Shown here: positions 43,689-52,129 of the stretch, in pieces
Layout: each line of letters begins with the position of its first letter
How positions within the stretch are numbered: the stretch's first letter is position 1
Origin: Bacillus sp. FJAT-44742
Lineage (GTDB): Bacteria; Bacillota; Bacilli; Bacillales; Marinococcaceae
Length of the DNA stretch: 64,000 bases
Assembly: GCF_002797315.1 (NCBI RefSeq)
Contig: NZ_KZ454936.1
Location: 2,179,645-2,243,644, forward strand
Direction: 5' to 3'
The notes under the pieces: generated by a model
What the model was told of the DNA's origin: nothing
The model's input: the letters and a program-made list of their open reading frames with translations, nothing else
Database searches by the model: none
Translations under genes and position numbers: made by a program

Positions 43689-44918
43689 ATGCTTCATAAT
43701 CCTACAGGTAAAGAACGCTTGAGGTTGGCGTTCCTTCTAGGTTTGCTGGCAGTCCTCGGTCCCTTTAATATTGATATGTATCTGCCGAGTTTCCCGGAAA
43801 TCGCTCATGATTTAGACGCTAGTGCTTCCTTAGTACAACTTAGCTTAACAGCATGTTTAATCGGGCTTGCACTCGGCCAGCTCGTTGTGGGGCCGATCAG
43901 TGACGCCCAGGGCAGAAGGAAACCATTATTAATTTCCATCTTTTTGTTCGCACTATCGTCCCTTCTTTGCGCTCTGGCTCCTAATATTACTACGCTTCTT
44001 ATTGGACGTTTTTTGCAAGGCTTCACCGCATCAGCCGGAATTGTCCTTTCTCGCGCTGTAGTCCGTGATGTTTTCAGTGGGAAAGAGCTTACGAAATTTT
44101 TTGCCCTTTTAATGGTCATTAATGCAGTAGCTCCCATGGTTGCACCTATGGGCGGCGGAGCTATTTTGCTTTTTCCATATGCCAGCTGGCATACAATTTT
44201 CTATTTTTTAACTCTGCTTGGTCTCTTCATTGTAGTCATGGTAGCCTTTCGTCTTAAAGAAACACTTCCGCCCGAGAAAAGGATACCCAGCTCCATTGGG
44301 AGTTCTGTACGGACAATGGGCAGTCTAATGAAGGACCGTTCCTTTATTGGCTACGCTTTGGTTGTCGGGTTTGTGCACGGTGGAAGCTTCGCTTATGTTT
44401 CAGGTACCCCCTTTGTTTATCAGGGGATCTATGAGGTCTCGCCTCAAGTCTTTAGTATATTATTTGGCATCAATGGGCTTGGCATTATTATGGGAAGCTG
44501 GCTTATCGGCCATTTTGCTGGAATCATCCAGGAAAGAAGCCTTCTTAAAGCGGCTGTCCTTACAGCCGTAAGTGCAACTTCAATTCTTTTAGTGATGACT
44601 ATTATTGAGGGCCCGTTAGCATCCATTGTCATTCCTATTTTTATTTATATGACATCCATGGGGATGATTTTAACAAGCTCCTTTACTCTGGCTATGGAAA
44701 AACAGGGTCACCGGGCAGGCAGCGCTAGTGCTTTGTTAGGGATGTTTCCTTTATTATTAGGTGCTGCTGTTTCACCCCTCGTTGGTATTAACGAAACTAC
44801 AGCAGTACCAATGGGAACTATATTATTCATCACGTCCTTTATTGGTTTGCTGGCCTTTTTTATCCTCACTCAAAGCAATCAAGAGCAACAAAACGAAGAG
44901 TTGAAAATGGAGGGGTAA
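43689..44918 (+). CDS. Bcr/CflA-family multidrug efflux MFS transporter
   Basis: 409 residues from the ATG at 43689 (RLRLAFLLGLLAVLGPFNIDMYLPSFPEIA). Twelve helices; the DHA1 Bcr/CflA motifs are clear: NIDMYLPSFPEI in helix 1, GQLVVGPISDAQGRRKPL in loop 2-3 and GRFLQGFTASAGIVLSRAVVRD in helix 4-5. Proton-driven drug export is expected. No regulator is adjacent; the leader hairpin may contribute control. The ribosome site is not ideal for any in-frame start. Confidence 0.88.
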   Translation: MLHNPTGKERLRLAFLLGLLAVLGPFNIDMYLPSFPEIAHDLDASASLVQLSLTACLIGLALGQLVVGPISDAQGRRKPLLISIFLFALSSLLCALAPNITTLLIGRFLQGFTASAGIVLSRAVVRDVFSGKELTKFFALLMVINAVAPMVAPMGGGAILLFPYASWHTIFYFLTLLGLFIVVMVAFRLKETLPPEKRIPSSIGSSVRTMGSLMKDRSFIGYALVVGFVHGGSFAYVSGTPFVYQGIYEVSPQVFSILFGINGLGIIMGSWLIGHFAGIIQERSLLKAAVLTAVSATSILLVMTIIEGPLASIVIPIFIYMTSMGMILTSSFTLAMEKQGHRAGSASALLGMFPLLLGAAVSPLVGINETTAVPMGTILFITSFIGLLAFFILTQSNQEQQNEELKMEG

Positions 44919-44935
44919 CTCCCCGTTTTCGACAT

Positions 44936-44967
44936 AAAAAAGACAAGGATCTCCCCTTGTCTTTTTT
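44936..44967 (+). terminator. Terminator of the MFS gene
   Basis: AAAAAGACAAGG / CCTTGTCTTTTT perfect stem. Confidence 0.85.
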
Positions 44968-45127
44968 GCTTTCCTTTCCTCTAAAGCTCTCCCCTGTCAC
45001 CTTCCATTAATTACAAAATTATACATATATCGAGAAAAACAGACAAGTAAACAAAATATTCTGACATTTATTATCGCATTTTGTCGAGCATTTTATCTAA
45101 GCGCCAAGGTTAGCTTTTCTATTTTAT

Positions 45128-45403
45128 TTACCTTCTAGCTTCCACAAATTTGTGTAAGTATGTTGCGCACTGTAATGTAGTTTCTTTAATTTCCCTTTCG
45201 CTTTTGTGAAACTTTTTTGCTGTCATTTCTAAAGGATTGTTCATTGGATCGTATAACTCCACTTCAAGGTAATATGTGTATATTCTCCGTTCCTCTACTC
45301 CCATTTGCTGAAGTCCTACTTCCCACAGCATGTCAGCTTCATTTTCATTATTTCCTGTAGCATACATAATTCCCTCGATACGATCTGTAACAGTTGTGCT
45401 CAT
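45128..45403 (-). CDS. Small hypothetical protein
   Basis: 91 residues from the ATG at 45403 (AGGAGTGG nine bases upstream). Predicted helical, soluble (IEGIMYATGNNENEADMLWEVGLQQMGVEERRIYTYYLEVELYDP...). The segment KKFHKSEREIKETTLQCATYLHKF could be a helix-turn-helix but is not a clear match to a known family. Confidence 0.5.
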   Translation of the reverse strand: MSTTVTDRIEGIMYATGNNENEADMLWEVGLQQMGVEERRIYTYYLEVELYDPMNNPLEMTAKKFHKSEREIKETTLQCATYLHKFVEARR

Positions 45404-45803
45404 TAAATCCATCCACTCCTCTGAAATTTTTCTATAAGGTAATTTCTTCAAATTATACAATAATCCTTTGCTGGTTTCAAATTTAGTCTATTTTTACTAG
45501 TTTTATTTTTTTCTTCTTTACCTCGGTAAATTCTATGTGCAGCAAATGGGGAAAATTCCAATTTGTTTGTCAAATCACATAACCTGAATCGGCTGTTATC
45601 ACAGGAAAAATCAACAAACCAATTATTCTTTTTAGAAAAGCACATAGATGTTTTTTGTACAAATTATCAGACTTTTTTCAAAATCATTAGATTGTTCATA
45701 TAATTTTTACAATAGATGGTATAAAATAGATATATGGACCTATTCGTTCATCCTGATAATTTTATTACTTATGCACATAGTAAGTAAAAAAAGGAGGGTA
45801 CTC

Positions 45804-45959
45804 ATGATGTTCACTTATGGCAAAGACATTCCCCTGGAGAACGTGCCTAACGAAAATCAATCTGCTGATTCACAGGAAGCAGCCACTCCGACTTCAGAGC
45901 AAGAACGTTTCTCTTATGATTACAGAAAGCCAATCCCCTTGGAAAACATCCCGAAATAG
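45804..45959 (+). CDS. Small protein with two IPLENxP motifs
   Basis: 51 residues from the ATG at 45804 (AGGAGGG five bases upstream). The motif YGKDIPLENVPNE at the N-terminus is echoed by YDYRKPIPLENIPK at the C-terminus, with an Ala/Glu/Gln-rich acidic linker between. Looks disordered. No family recognised; the duplicated motif could be a binding peptide. Followed by a strong terminator. Confidence 0.65.
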   Translation: MMFTYGKDIPLENVPNENQSADSQEAATPTSEQERFSYDYRKPIPLENIPK

Positions 45960-45998
45960 AAAAACCTCGTGATGAGATTCTCATCACGAGGTTTTTTC
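45960..45998. terminator. Bidirectional terminator
   Basis: AAACCTCGTGATGAG / CTCATCACGAGGTTT perfect stem between the convergent small gene and azoR. Confidence 0.9.
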
Positions 45999-45999
45999 T

Positions 46000-46659
46000 T
46001 TATTGTGCTTTGACTGCATCTTTAGCGAAACGTTTTGCTGTTTCTTTTGCATTTTCGATGGCCTCTGCCTTGATCTCCTCTGATTTCTCAGGATTTTGAG
46101 CCATTCCTTCGGCAATCACTGATTCTACATCTGTCACACCCATAAAGGCTAATACCTGCTTAATATAGCGGTCGCCCATTTCCATTTCCTTTGCAGGGCC
46201 TTCAGAATAGATACCGCCCCTCGCTTGAATGTGGATCGCCTTCTTATCTTCAAGAAGTCCCACAGGGCCTTCTGCTGTATATTTGAATGTCTTGCCTGCA
46301 ATAGCAATGTTATCAATATAAGCCTTTACTCTTGGAGGAAAGCTGAAGTTCCATAGTGGAGTAACAAAGACATACTTGTCAGCTTCAATAAACTGGTCAG
46401 TCAGTTCATTGATGCGTGACACTTTATCTTTTTCATCATCACTTAGCTCTTCATAACCTTTTCCTTGCTGAAGCTTGCCCCAGCCTTGAAATACATCGGT
46501 ATCAATATAAGGAAGGTCTTTTTTATAAAGGTCGATATGAACCACTTCATCATTTGGGTTTTCTTCTTTGTATGCTTTTAAGAATTCTTCCCCAACTGCC
46601 AAACTGATAGATTCTTCTGGTGTTTTAGGATTTGCAGTAATGTACAATACTTTTGCCAC
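46000..46659 (-). CDS. azoR: FMN-dependent NADH-azoreductase
   Basis: Flavodoxin-like quinone/azo reductase, cytosolic. A GTG at 46659 is chosen (AAGGAGAAG six bases upstream), giving 219 residues starting [12 protein letters not shown]. Motifs: FMN loop [29 protein letters not shown] and [12 protein letters not shown]. Two GTTGC...GCAAC operators upstream and the neighbouring MarR gene suggest induction by quinones or azo compounds, as for the azoR genes of B. subtilis. Confidence 0.92.
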   Translation of the reverse strand: MAKVLYITANPKTPEESISLAVGEEFLKAYKEENPNDEVVHIDLYKKDLPYIDTDVFQGWGKLQQGKGYEELSDDEKDKVSRINELTDQFIEADKYVFVTPLWNFSFPPRVKAYIDNIAIAGKTFKYTAEGPVGLLEDKKAIHIQARGGIYSEGPAKEMEMGDRYIKQVLAFMGVTDVESVIAEGMAQNPEKSEEIKAEAIENAKETAKRFAKDAVKAQ

Positions 46660-46764
46660 TTGTATCTTCTCCTTTTTTTCCGTGTTTTTGTTATGGTTTC
46701 CTAACTTCCCATGTGTCATGCAGACATGAAAGTCAGAATAAATGAATGTATCTTCAAGATAAGA

Positions 46765-46780
46765 GGTTGCTATAGCAACC
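46765..46780. promoter_or_regulatory. Probable MarR operator 1 before azoR
   Basis: GGTTGCTATAGCAACC is a perfect 16-bp palindrome downstream of a plausible azoR promoter (-10 TATAGT at about 46810). Confidence 0.7.
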
Positions 46781-46824
46781 AAAACCCCAAAAAATTTTCT
46801 ACATTCCCCACTATAATATAACTA

Positions 46825-46840
46825 AGTTGTTGCAGCAACT
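46825..46840. promoter_or_regulatory. Probable MarR operator 2 before azoR
   Basis: AGTTGTTGCAGCAACT shares the GTTG...CAAC arms of operator 1 (seven of eight pairs) and overlaps the region expected for -35. Centres of the two sites are 60 bp apart. Confidence 0.65.
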
Positions 46841-46879
46841 ATTTACACTCAATTTTTGACAAAAATTTTCCGCCCTGAC

Positions 46880-47305
46880 CTAGTACACATTGGATCTCAT
46901 TTTTGAAAGCACTTTTCGAGTCGTATTTAATTCTTCCTCTGTAATCCCTCTGCAAACTAGCTGGTTAAATTCTTCAGCTACGGGAAGGACTTTTCCTTTT
47001 AAAAGCTCTCCTTCTTCTGTGAGATATACTCTTTGAGACCGGCGGTCTTCCGGACAGCCTGCTCTGCGGACGAAGCCTTTTCTCTCCAGGCTGTATGCCA
47101 TCCGAGCAATATTAGTCTTGTCCTTGTTTAAACGCTGGCCGATTTCATTTTGAGTAAGGCCATCTCTTTCCCACAGAACCATCATAATTAAATTTTGCTC
47201 TGGCGCTATATTATAAGGAGATAACTTTCCCTTTACATAGTTAGTTAGCGTTAAGTCTGTCTGGTGTATAAAAATGCTTATATAATTCTCTATTGATATA
47301 CTCAT
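46880..47305 (-). CDS. MarR-family regulator
   Basis: 141 residues from the ATG at 47305 (AGGGGAGA six bases upstream). Winged helix: LTQNEIGQRLNKDKTNIARMAYSLERKGFVRRAGCPEDRRSQRVYLTEEG (about 48-97). A single Cys just before the wing loop (AGCPEDRR) could sense electrophiles. It precedes azoR on the same strand and is its likely repressor. Confidence 0.88.
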   Translation of the reverse strand: MSISIENYISIFIHQTDLTLTNYVKGKLSPYNIAPEQNLIMMVLWERDGLTQNEIGQRLNKDKTNIARMAYSLERKGFVRRAGCPEDRRSQRVYLTEEGELLKGKVLPVAEEFNQLVCRGITEEELNTTRKVLSKMRSNVY

Positions 47306-47549
47306 TTCCAATCTCCCCTGGATCTGTTTCCATGTTGTAATTCTTGTCTCCATTATTTAACATTCTGCATGAATACATACTATACTTTTATTTTACAATG
47401 AACAAGGGAGTGAACCAAACTTCTTTTGTATCTTTAATATAAAATATCCACCAGCGAGAAAAAGCCTGGGCGCGGTTTCAATTTATACTGGGTGGTAAGA
47501 TCTTTGTAGTACCTTTTTTCGTGATTGAGTATGAGCAGGAAACATTATA

Positions 47550-47586
47550 AGACAAGCCTTCCAGCATGGAAGACTTGCCTTGTCTC
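47550..47586 (-). terminator. Terminator of the cupredoxin gene
   Basis: AGACAAG-CTTCCA / TGGAAG-CTTG...TTGTCT stem. Confidence 0.7.
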
Positions 47587-48032
47587 TAATTGACGACAAT
47601 ATATCCAACCATTGGACCATTATCATCATGATGGGAATGCGTGAGACAAATCAGACGATAGATTCCACTCTCGGTAAAGTGAAGATCTATTTCTGTCTCT
47701 TCTCCTTTTTTCACCGTTCCTTTAATATCAGTACCCTCGATCATAAAAGGGTGTTCCTTTCCATTCACACCGTATATCTTTAATTTCACCTGTTTATTTT
47801 TTGGAATGACAATGGTTCCTGGATCCCAGCGATAGGCTTCAATTTCTTTACCATCCTCAGTAGTCGTCTTAAATTCAGTTGTTACCATTTGAATCTCAAA
47901 TTCCTCTGCCGGACCGGCTGTCTCATACGATTGAACTTCCTCATTGTACCACCAGGCAAAAATTAAAAAGATAAAAACAGGTGAACAAATAAGGACAGGA
48001 AGCCATTTTTTCTTAATTATGATCGAGCGCAT
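47586..48032 (-). CDS. Membrane-anchored cupredoxin-domain protein
   Basis: 148 residues: N-terminal signal-anchor (WLPVLICSPVFIFLIFAWW), then a cupredoxin fold facing outside. Copper ligands expected at His in NGKEHPFMIEG, Cys in RLICLTHSHHDDNGPMVGY, the following His and the Met. Similar domains occur in copper chaperones and COX2-like electron carriers. Its partner is not evident from the neighbours. Confidence 0.75.
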   Translation of the reverse strand: MRSIIIKKKWLPVLICSPVFIFLIFAWWYNEEVQSYETAGPAEEFEIQMVTTEFKTTTEDGKEIEAYRWDPGTIVIPKNKQVKLKIYGVNGKEHPFMIEGTDIKGTVKKGEETEIDLHFTESGIYRLICLTHSHHDDNGPMVGYIVVN

Positions 48033-48187
48033 GTTTCTCCCCCTTTGCTTGTCATATAATACATCTATATGACACGAAGAAGGAAAAGCATGTCTATATC
48101 TTCCATTTCCCTTTTAGGGTTTTTTACTTTTATGCAAACCTGCTTCTTACCTGTTCTCTATGAAACAGATACTTAAAAGGAAGCTAA

Positions 48188-48217
48188 AAGAAGACTGGGA
48201 ATCGTCCCCAGTCTTCT
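48188..48217 (-). terminator. Terminator of the 48.2-kb gene
   Basis: AGAAGACTGGG / CCCAGTCTTCT stem. Confidence 0.75.
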
Positions 48218-48228
48218 GATATTCTCTG

Positions 48229-48435
48229 TTAGTTTTTCTTTTTTGATTTCTTTGGCTTCACAAAGGTAACTCTTGTTACCAGATTCATGTTAATGGCTGT
48301 ACTTTCCTCATGAACCAGCCATTTATCCTTGCTTTTAATAATTTGGTCCAGAATCTCTTTCTTTGATTCGCCTTTTATTCCGACAGTTTTGTAATTATCT
48401 CGGTCGAAATAAAATCTTACCTTATAGGTTTCCAT
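48229..48435 (-). CDS. Small basic hypothetical protein
   Basis: 68 residues (METYKVRFYFDRDNYKTVGIKGESKKEILDQIIKSKDKW...), beta-alpha-beta pattern and a Lys-rich tail (KPKKSKKKN). Strong AAGGGAGGGG before the ATG. It may bind nucleic acid, but no family is recognised. Confidence 0.6.
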   Translation of the reverse strand: METYKVRFYFDRDNYKTVGIKGESKKEILDQIIKSKDKWLVHEESTAINMNLVTRVTFVKPKKSKKKN

Positions 48436-48525
48436 AATTCCCCTCCCTTTCGATTATACATTTTCCTATTGCTTTATTCCCTTCTTTAGCAAAACAGTAA
48501 CTTCAATCTTTTCCTGCCAACAAAT

Positions 48526-48554
48526 AAAAAACTGTCCGATATCAGGACAGTTTT
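48526..48554 (-). terminator. Terminator of the 48.6-kb gene
   Basis: AAAACTGTCC / GGACAGTTTT stem. Confidence 0.8.
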
Positions 48555-48558
48555 CAGC

Positions 48559-48807
48559 CTACGCTCCTTCTTTTATAAAACCTCTCAGCACATTCTCTTG
48601 CCGGTACTTTAAATGGATATCAATCAATATACTGTCTATCAGCTCTTCATCATTTATTTTTTGTTTACTTACTAAATTCTCTTTTCGGCAGACTCTCCAA
48701 TCATTTTTTGAAAACCTCACTAAATAAATCCCTTGAACATTACTTTTCACAATTCCGTCTCTATTTGTTAAAGAGCAAGTAACTTTTTCTTCAGGATAAT
48801 ATTCCAT
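48559..48807 (-). CDS. Hypothetical protein
   Basis: 82 residues from the ATG at 48807 (GGAGG eight bases upstream; the frame upstream is open but lacks a ribosome site). MEYYPEEKVTCSLTNRDGIVKSNVQGIYLVRFSKNDWRVCRKENL... suggests a small beta barrel followed by a helix. Unrecognised. Confidence 0.55.
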   Translation of the reverse strand: MEYYPEEKVTCSLTNRDGIVKSNVQGIYLVRFSKNDWRVCRKENLVSKQKINDEELIDSILIDIHLKYRQENVLRGFIKEGA

Positions 48808-49040
48808 TTTGAATTCCTCCTTTTCCCTAATAGCACATGCCTGGGCCTCGGTGAATCCTGTGAGTAGTGTTTTTTTATTTATATGCGGACAAGTCTGTAA
48901 ATAGTAGGAGATTTTTAGTAAATCTATTATTAATAAATTAATAGTTTTAATGGAAGATAAAAATAATGGCAATGTTAAACATAGGAATATGCCTACAACA
49001 TGGTTGGAAAAAGAAGAACATACGAACTTCGATTGATAAC

Positions 49041-49178
49041 TTACCCAGTATCAGCTGCTTTGTAAAGTTCTATCGTGTCATTCGGCTGAAATGAGCTCAA
49101 AACACCAAGTCCGCTGATTAAAACCAAAAAAACAACAAGAGCAAGTACACGTCTGTTCAATCTGCTGCTTTTTTTCAT
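49041..49178 (-). CDS. Single-helix small membrane protein
   Basis: 45 residues: KKSSRLNRR basic start, one membrane helix (VLALVVFLVLISGLGVL), then a short outside tail (SSFQPNDTIELYKAADTG). AAAGGAGGAGCTA before the ATG is an excellent ribosome site. No family recognised. Confidence 0.65.
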   Translation of the reverse strand: MKKSSRLNRRVLALVVFLVLISGLGVLSSFQPNDTIELYKAADTG

Positions 49179-49426
49179 TAGCTCCTCCTTTACTACCGTA
49201 TTGTTAGTAAACCAGGATGCCCTTGATTAGTAATTTTTATCCGTGTAACTATAATTCATTGCTTTTTCTGGTTTTCCTCTTTAAAGCTATAAATAAATTA
49301 TATATTCTGATAATTACACGTTCCTTTATATAGGGAACCCAATATTATTCCTTGTTATTCTGAATATTTGAGATAAATAAAAGGAATAGGAATGACAAAC
49401 ATACAATAGGAAAGGGGAGAATTTCT

Positions 49427-50119
49427 ATTAAGAGAATACTGATAGCAGCCACGAATCACGAGACATTGGAAAATCCGAAGAAAAGAACAGGATTATGGTT
49501 AAGTGAGCTGACCAAATTTTACGATAAGGCAATTAAAAAATATGAAGTAGACATTGTTAGCCCTAGAGGGGGTGAAATTCCTTTAGATCCAAGGAGCAAG
49601 CTTACTGCCCTTCTCCGAAAGAAAACAAGAAAGTATTTAAAGGATCCGGCCTTCAGGAAAAAGCTTCAACATTCATTATCTCCTGAAGAAATTAAAAGTG
49701 ATAAATACCATGCTATTTATTTTGCAGGAGGCCATGGCACAATGTGGGACTTTTCTGACTCGACAGATTTGCAGCGAATTACACGAGAAATTTACGAAAA
49801 CAATGGAGTTGTTTCAGCAGTCTGTCACGGGCCAAGTGCCTTAATCAATGTAAAGCTATCGAACGGGAAATATTTAATCGAGGACAAGACATTAACCTCT
49901 TTTTCTTACAAAGAAGAGCGTTTGCTCATGCTTCATAAACAGATACCTTTTGTCCTTCAAACAAAGCTGGAGAACCGAGGAGCAAATTATAAACAATCAA
50001 TGCTTCCCTTTACCTCTTTTGTAAAACAAGATGGACGACTGGTCACTGGTCAAAACCCCCAGTCGGTTAGAAAAACAACAAAGAAAACGTTAAAGCTTCT
50101 TAAGAAAACCTATAAATAA
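49427..50119 (+). CDS. DJ-1/PfpI-family protein (Hsp31-like)
   Basis: The domain begins at KRILIAATNHETLENPKKRTGLW, upstream of the first ATG/GTG/TTG-type codon in frame (TTG at 49466). The only start that fits the fold and the ribosome site GGGGAG (seven-base spacing) is an ATT at 49427, giving 230 residues. Catalytic elements: FAGGHGTMWDF and the nucleophile elbow AVCHGPSAL; an Hsp31-like protein that could act as glyoxalase III or chaperone. Followed by a terminator. Confidence 0.8.
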   Translation: MKRILIAATNHETLENPKKRTGLWLSELTKFYDKAIKKYEVDIVSPRGGEIPLDPRSKLTALLRKKTRKYLKDPAFRKKLQHSLSPEEIKSDKYHAIYFAGGHGTMWDFSDSTDLQRITREIYENNGVVSAVCHGPSALINVKLSNGKYLIEDKTLTSFSYKEERLLMLHKQIPFVLQTKLENRGANYKQSMLPFTSFVKQDGRLVTGQNPQSVRKTTKKTLKLLKKTYK

Positions 50120-50146
50120 AGAAGGGGACGTCTCCCCTTCTTTATT
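50117..50146. terminator. Bidirectional terminator
   Basis: AAAGAAGGGGA / TCCCCTTCTTT stem between convergent genes. Confidence 0.85.
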
Positions 50147-50149
50147 GTA

Positions 50150-50410
50150 TCATATATCGGATGCTCTATAATTATGGAAGATCCTCAACTGAGATTCAGT
50201 TAAAGCGTACGTATTCATAGCATCCTGTCTTGTAATCCCGAATTTTTCACTGGCTTTCTTTTCTACATAAGCGTCATATTCTTCCATATCTGTTTGTTTC
50301 CCTGCTGCTGCTAAACGCTCGTACTCATCACGCATATAAACGTAAACTGCACGTTGATCTTTAGGCAGGGTTTGTAAAAATTCTTCCGTCTTTTGCCTGC
50401 TGTCTGGCAT
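50150..50410 (-). CDS. Hypothetical protein
   Basis: 86 residues from the ATG at 50410 (GAGGGTGG seven bases upstream). Helical, charged (DSRQKTEEFLQTLPKDQRAVYVYMRDEYERLAAAGKQ...), with SEKFGITRQDAMNTYALTESQL resembling a helix-turn-helix but not assigned. Confidence 0.55.
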   Translation of the reverse strand: MPDSRQKTEEFLQTLPKDQRAVYVYMRDEYERLAAAGKQTDMEEYDAYVEKKASEKFGITRQDAMNTYALTESQLRIFHNYRASDI

Positions 50411-50583
50411 ATCTCTTCCACCCTCTTTCATCCATCAATCTCTACTTTCTATATATTCGACAAAATCAGGAGAGTTTCCTTTAATATATAAATAAAAAGT
50501 AATAATCAATTATGCTGTTTGGTTAAAATAAACAGTCTTTTGACTTGCTCCATTCTTCGGTACGTTACCCATAATTCTACAAG

Positions 50584-51246
50584 TTATTTAATATAATTTT
50601 CATACCCTTTAACCACTGCTTCTGCATATTGAAATAATGTGTTTGTCCAATTTTCACATTCTTTTCGTCGCGGACGATTCCATTTTCCTTCAGAAAAAAA
50701 TGACCTCCTTAATCCTTCACTTAGTTCAAATTGCACGCCTTTCCCAATTTTTGTACGGTTGCAAATGTTGACAGCGTTATTTCCTCCAATATGAAAAGGT
50801 GCCAGTTCAACCTGGAATCCGTATGCTTCAAGACTTGACCAGATAGCGTTCCGCAATGAATATTCAAGACCTCCGATATATGTGACACTCTCTTTTCCCA
50901 TGCATCCATGGAAGGCAAGGTGGTGTTTCTTGACTTTAGATATCCTGACAATATTTTTTTCATCATAATGATTTGAGGTTACATGAAGAATAGTGTTACT
51001 TTTCCTTAGCTGTCCATTAAAATCATAAAAAGTAAAACCTCCCTTTTTTGATACAAGGCAGGCAACCTCGGTGGTCCCTGGCTCAATTCCGCCGCCGTGA
51101 AGTGAAGAAACCACTGTCTCGCTGTCGTTTTCATTTATTGTAAAGGAATAGTCTCTGCCCGGGATCCAATAAGGATCAGAAAGAAGCTCTGTCATTGAAT
51201 TATATACGTCCTGGCAGCCATCCCACCTTTCAAAAGGTGTCTTCAT
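50584..51246 (-). CDS. Poly-gamma-glutamate hydrolase family protein
   Basis: 220 residues of the PghP/DUF867 zinc hydrolase family (YjqB/YmaC-like in Bacillus). Motifs: SLHGGGIEPGTTE (Zn site), HHLAFHG and GNNAVNICNRTKIGKGVQFELSEGLR. Members cut gamma-linked polyglutamate and are often carried by phages to pass the capsule. No signal peptide is present. No phage genes adjoin it. Confidence 0.85.
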   Translation of the reverse strand: MKTPFERWDGCQDVYNSMTELLSDPYWIPGRDYSFTINENDSETVVSSLHGGGIEPGTTEVACLVSKKGGFTFYDFNGQLRKSNTILHVTSNHYDEKNIVRISKVKKHHLAFHGCMGKESVTYIGGLEYSLRNAIWSSLEAYGFQVELAPFHIGGNNAVNICNRTKIGKGVQFELSEGLRRSFFSEGKWNRPRRKECENWTNTLFQYAEAVVKGYENYIK

Positions 51247-51389
51247 CTTTACCCCGCCTGTTCGTTTGCTCTTTTTTTTATTCTATAGATACGGCTTTCC
51301 TATTGAAAGGAACCTGCCTGTTTTTTCTGAAATTACTTCAGTATAAATCATCACGTAAGGGAAAAAGTAATCCACAGGGGGTGAAAACT

Positions 51390-51554
51390 TTGAGAAATAA
51401 CAACAATAGAAATAATAATAACAATAACAACGAGAATAACAATCTGGAGAACGAATTGAATGTTGATGACTTAAATACAGAATTTGCTTGTGAAGTAAAT
51501 CTGCAGGATCTAAAAAACAGAGATAACCGCGAGCGTAACAATAATAACTGTTAA
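51390..51554 (+). CDS. Asn-rich small protein, paralogue 1
   Basis: 54 residues from a TTG at 51390 (GGGGGTG six bases upstream). Asn/Arg tracts flank a conserved core NELNVDDLNTEFACEVNLQDLKN (about 22-44). The core recurs in the next gene. Composition suggests a disordered, possibly spore-associated or self-assembling protein; this is inference. Terminator follows directly. Confidence 0.7.
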   Translation: MRNNNNRNNNNNNNENNNLENELNVDDLNTEFACEVNLQDLKNRDNRERNNNNC

Positions 51555-51557
51555 GTG

Positions 51558-51586
51558 AAAGGGTGCCTGGCACCCTTCTTTTTTGT
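51558..51586 (+). terminator. Terminator of Asn-rich gene 1
   Basis: GGGTGC-CTG-GCACCC then TTCTTTTTT. Confidence 0.85.
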
Positions 51587-51783
51587 AATGATTTTGTTAC
51601 GCAAATAAATGCGGGACCCTGGAAGTACCCGTTTTTTCTCTTCTTCCTACTTTTGGGTTCCTGGCACCTCTCTCGGACATCTCTTTGCTCTTAAAATTTA
51701 GACTATTTCTATCCTTTTTCTTCCAAAGAAACTTAGTATAAGAATGTTAAAAAAGGCAAAGCTATTTTTGGGAGGTGATAACG

Positions 51784-51999
51784 ATGAATAACAACAACAA
51801 CAACAACAACGACAACCGCAACAATCGCAACAACCGTAACAACCGCAACGATAACAACAATAACAACAACGAACTAAATCTTGACAATGTGAACACTGAG
51901 TTCGCAAATGACAATGATCTACAGGATTTAGACCGTAACAACCGCAACAACCGTAATAACCGCAACAATCGTAACAACAATAACAACAATAACAACTAA
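51784..51999 (+). CDS. Asn-rich small protein, paralogue 2
   Basis: 71 residues from the ATG at 51784 (GGGAGGTG six bases upstream). Poly-Asn start, NNR repeats, the core NELNLDNVNTEFANDNDLQDLDR (about 28-50), then NNR repeats and a poly-Asn end. About 60% Asn. The near-mirror layout around the core and the neighbouring paralogue argue for a real protein rather than a chance frame. Own terminator follows. Confidence 0.75.
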   Translation: MNNNNNNNNDNRNNRNNRNNRNDNNNNNNELNLDNVNTEFANDNDLQDLDRNNRNNRNNRNNRNNNNNNNN

Positions 52000-52010
52000 T
52001 GATTCATCTC

Positions 52011-52047
52011 CAAACCCTCGTAATTTCCTTTACGGGGGTTTCCCTTT
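52011..52047 (+). terminator. Terminator of Asn-rich gene 2
   Basis: AAACCC-CGTAA / TTACG-GGGTTT stem. Confidence 0.8.
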
Positions 52048-52093
52048 ATTGTATGTTACCCCATATTCAGTAACAGGCCTTATTTAGCAGCAT

Positions 52094-52115
52094 AAAAAAA
52101 AGGGCTCAACGCCCA
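52094..52115 (-). terminator. Terminator of the amidase gene
   Basis: GGGC-N5-GCCC stem then eight T on the minus strand. Confidence 0.6.
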
Positions 52116-52129
52116 ATGTTTTCTTTCTT

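Noticed and set aside
51283-51573. Minus-strand frames opposite the Asn-rich genes (Tyr/Cys- or Leu-rich)
   Set aside because: They are the reverse complement of AAC/AAT repeats; the plus strand has the ribosome sites and terminators.
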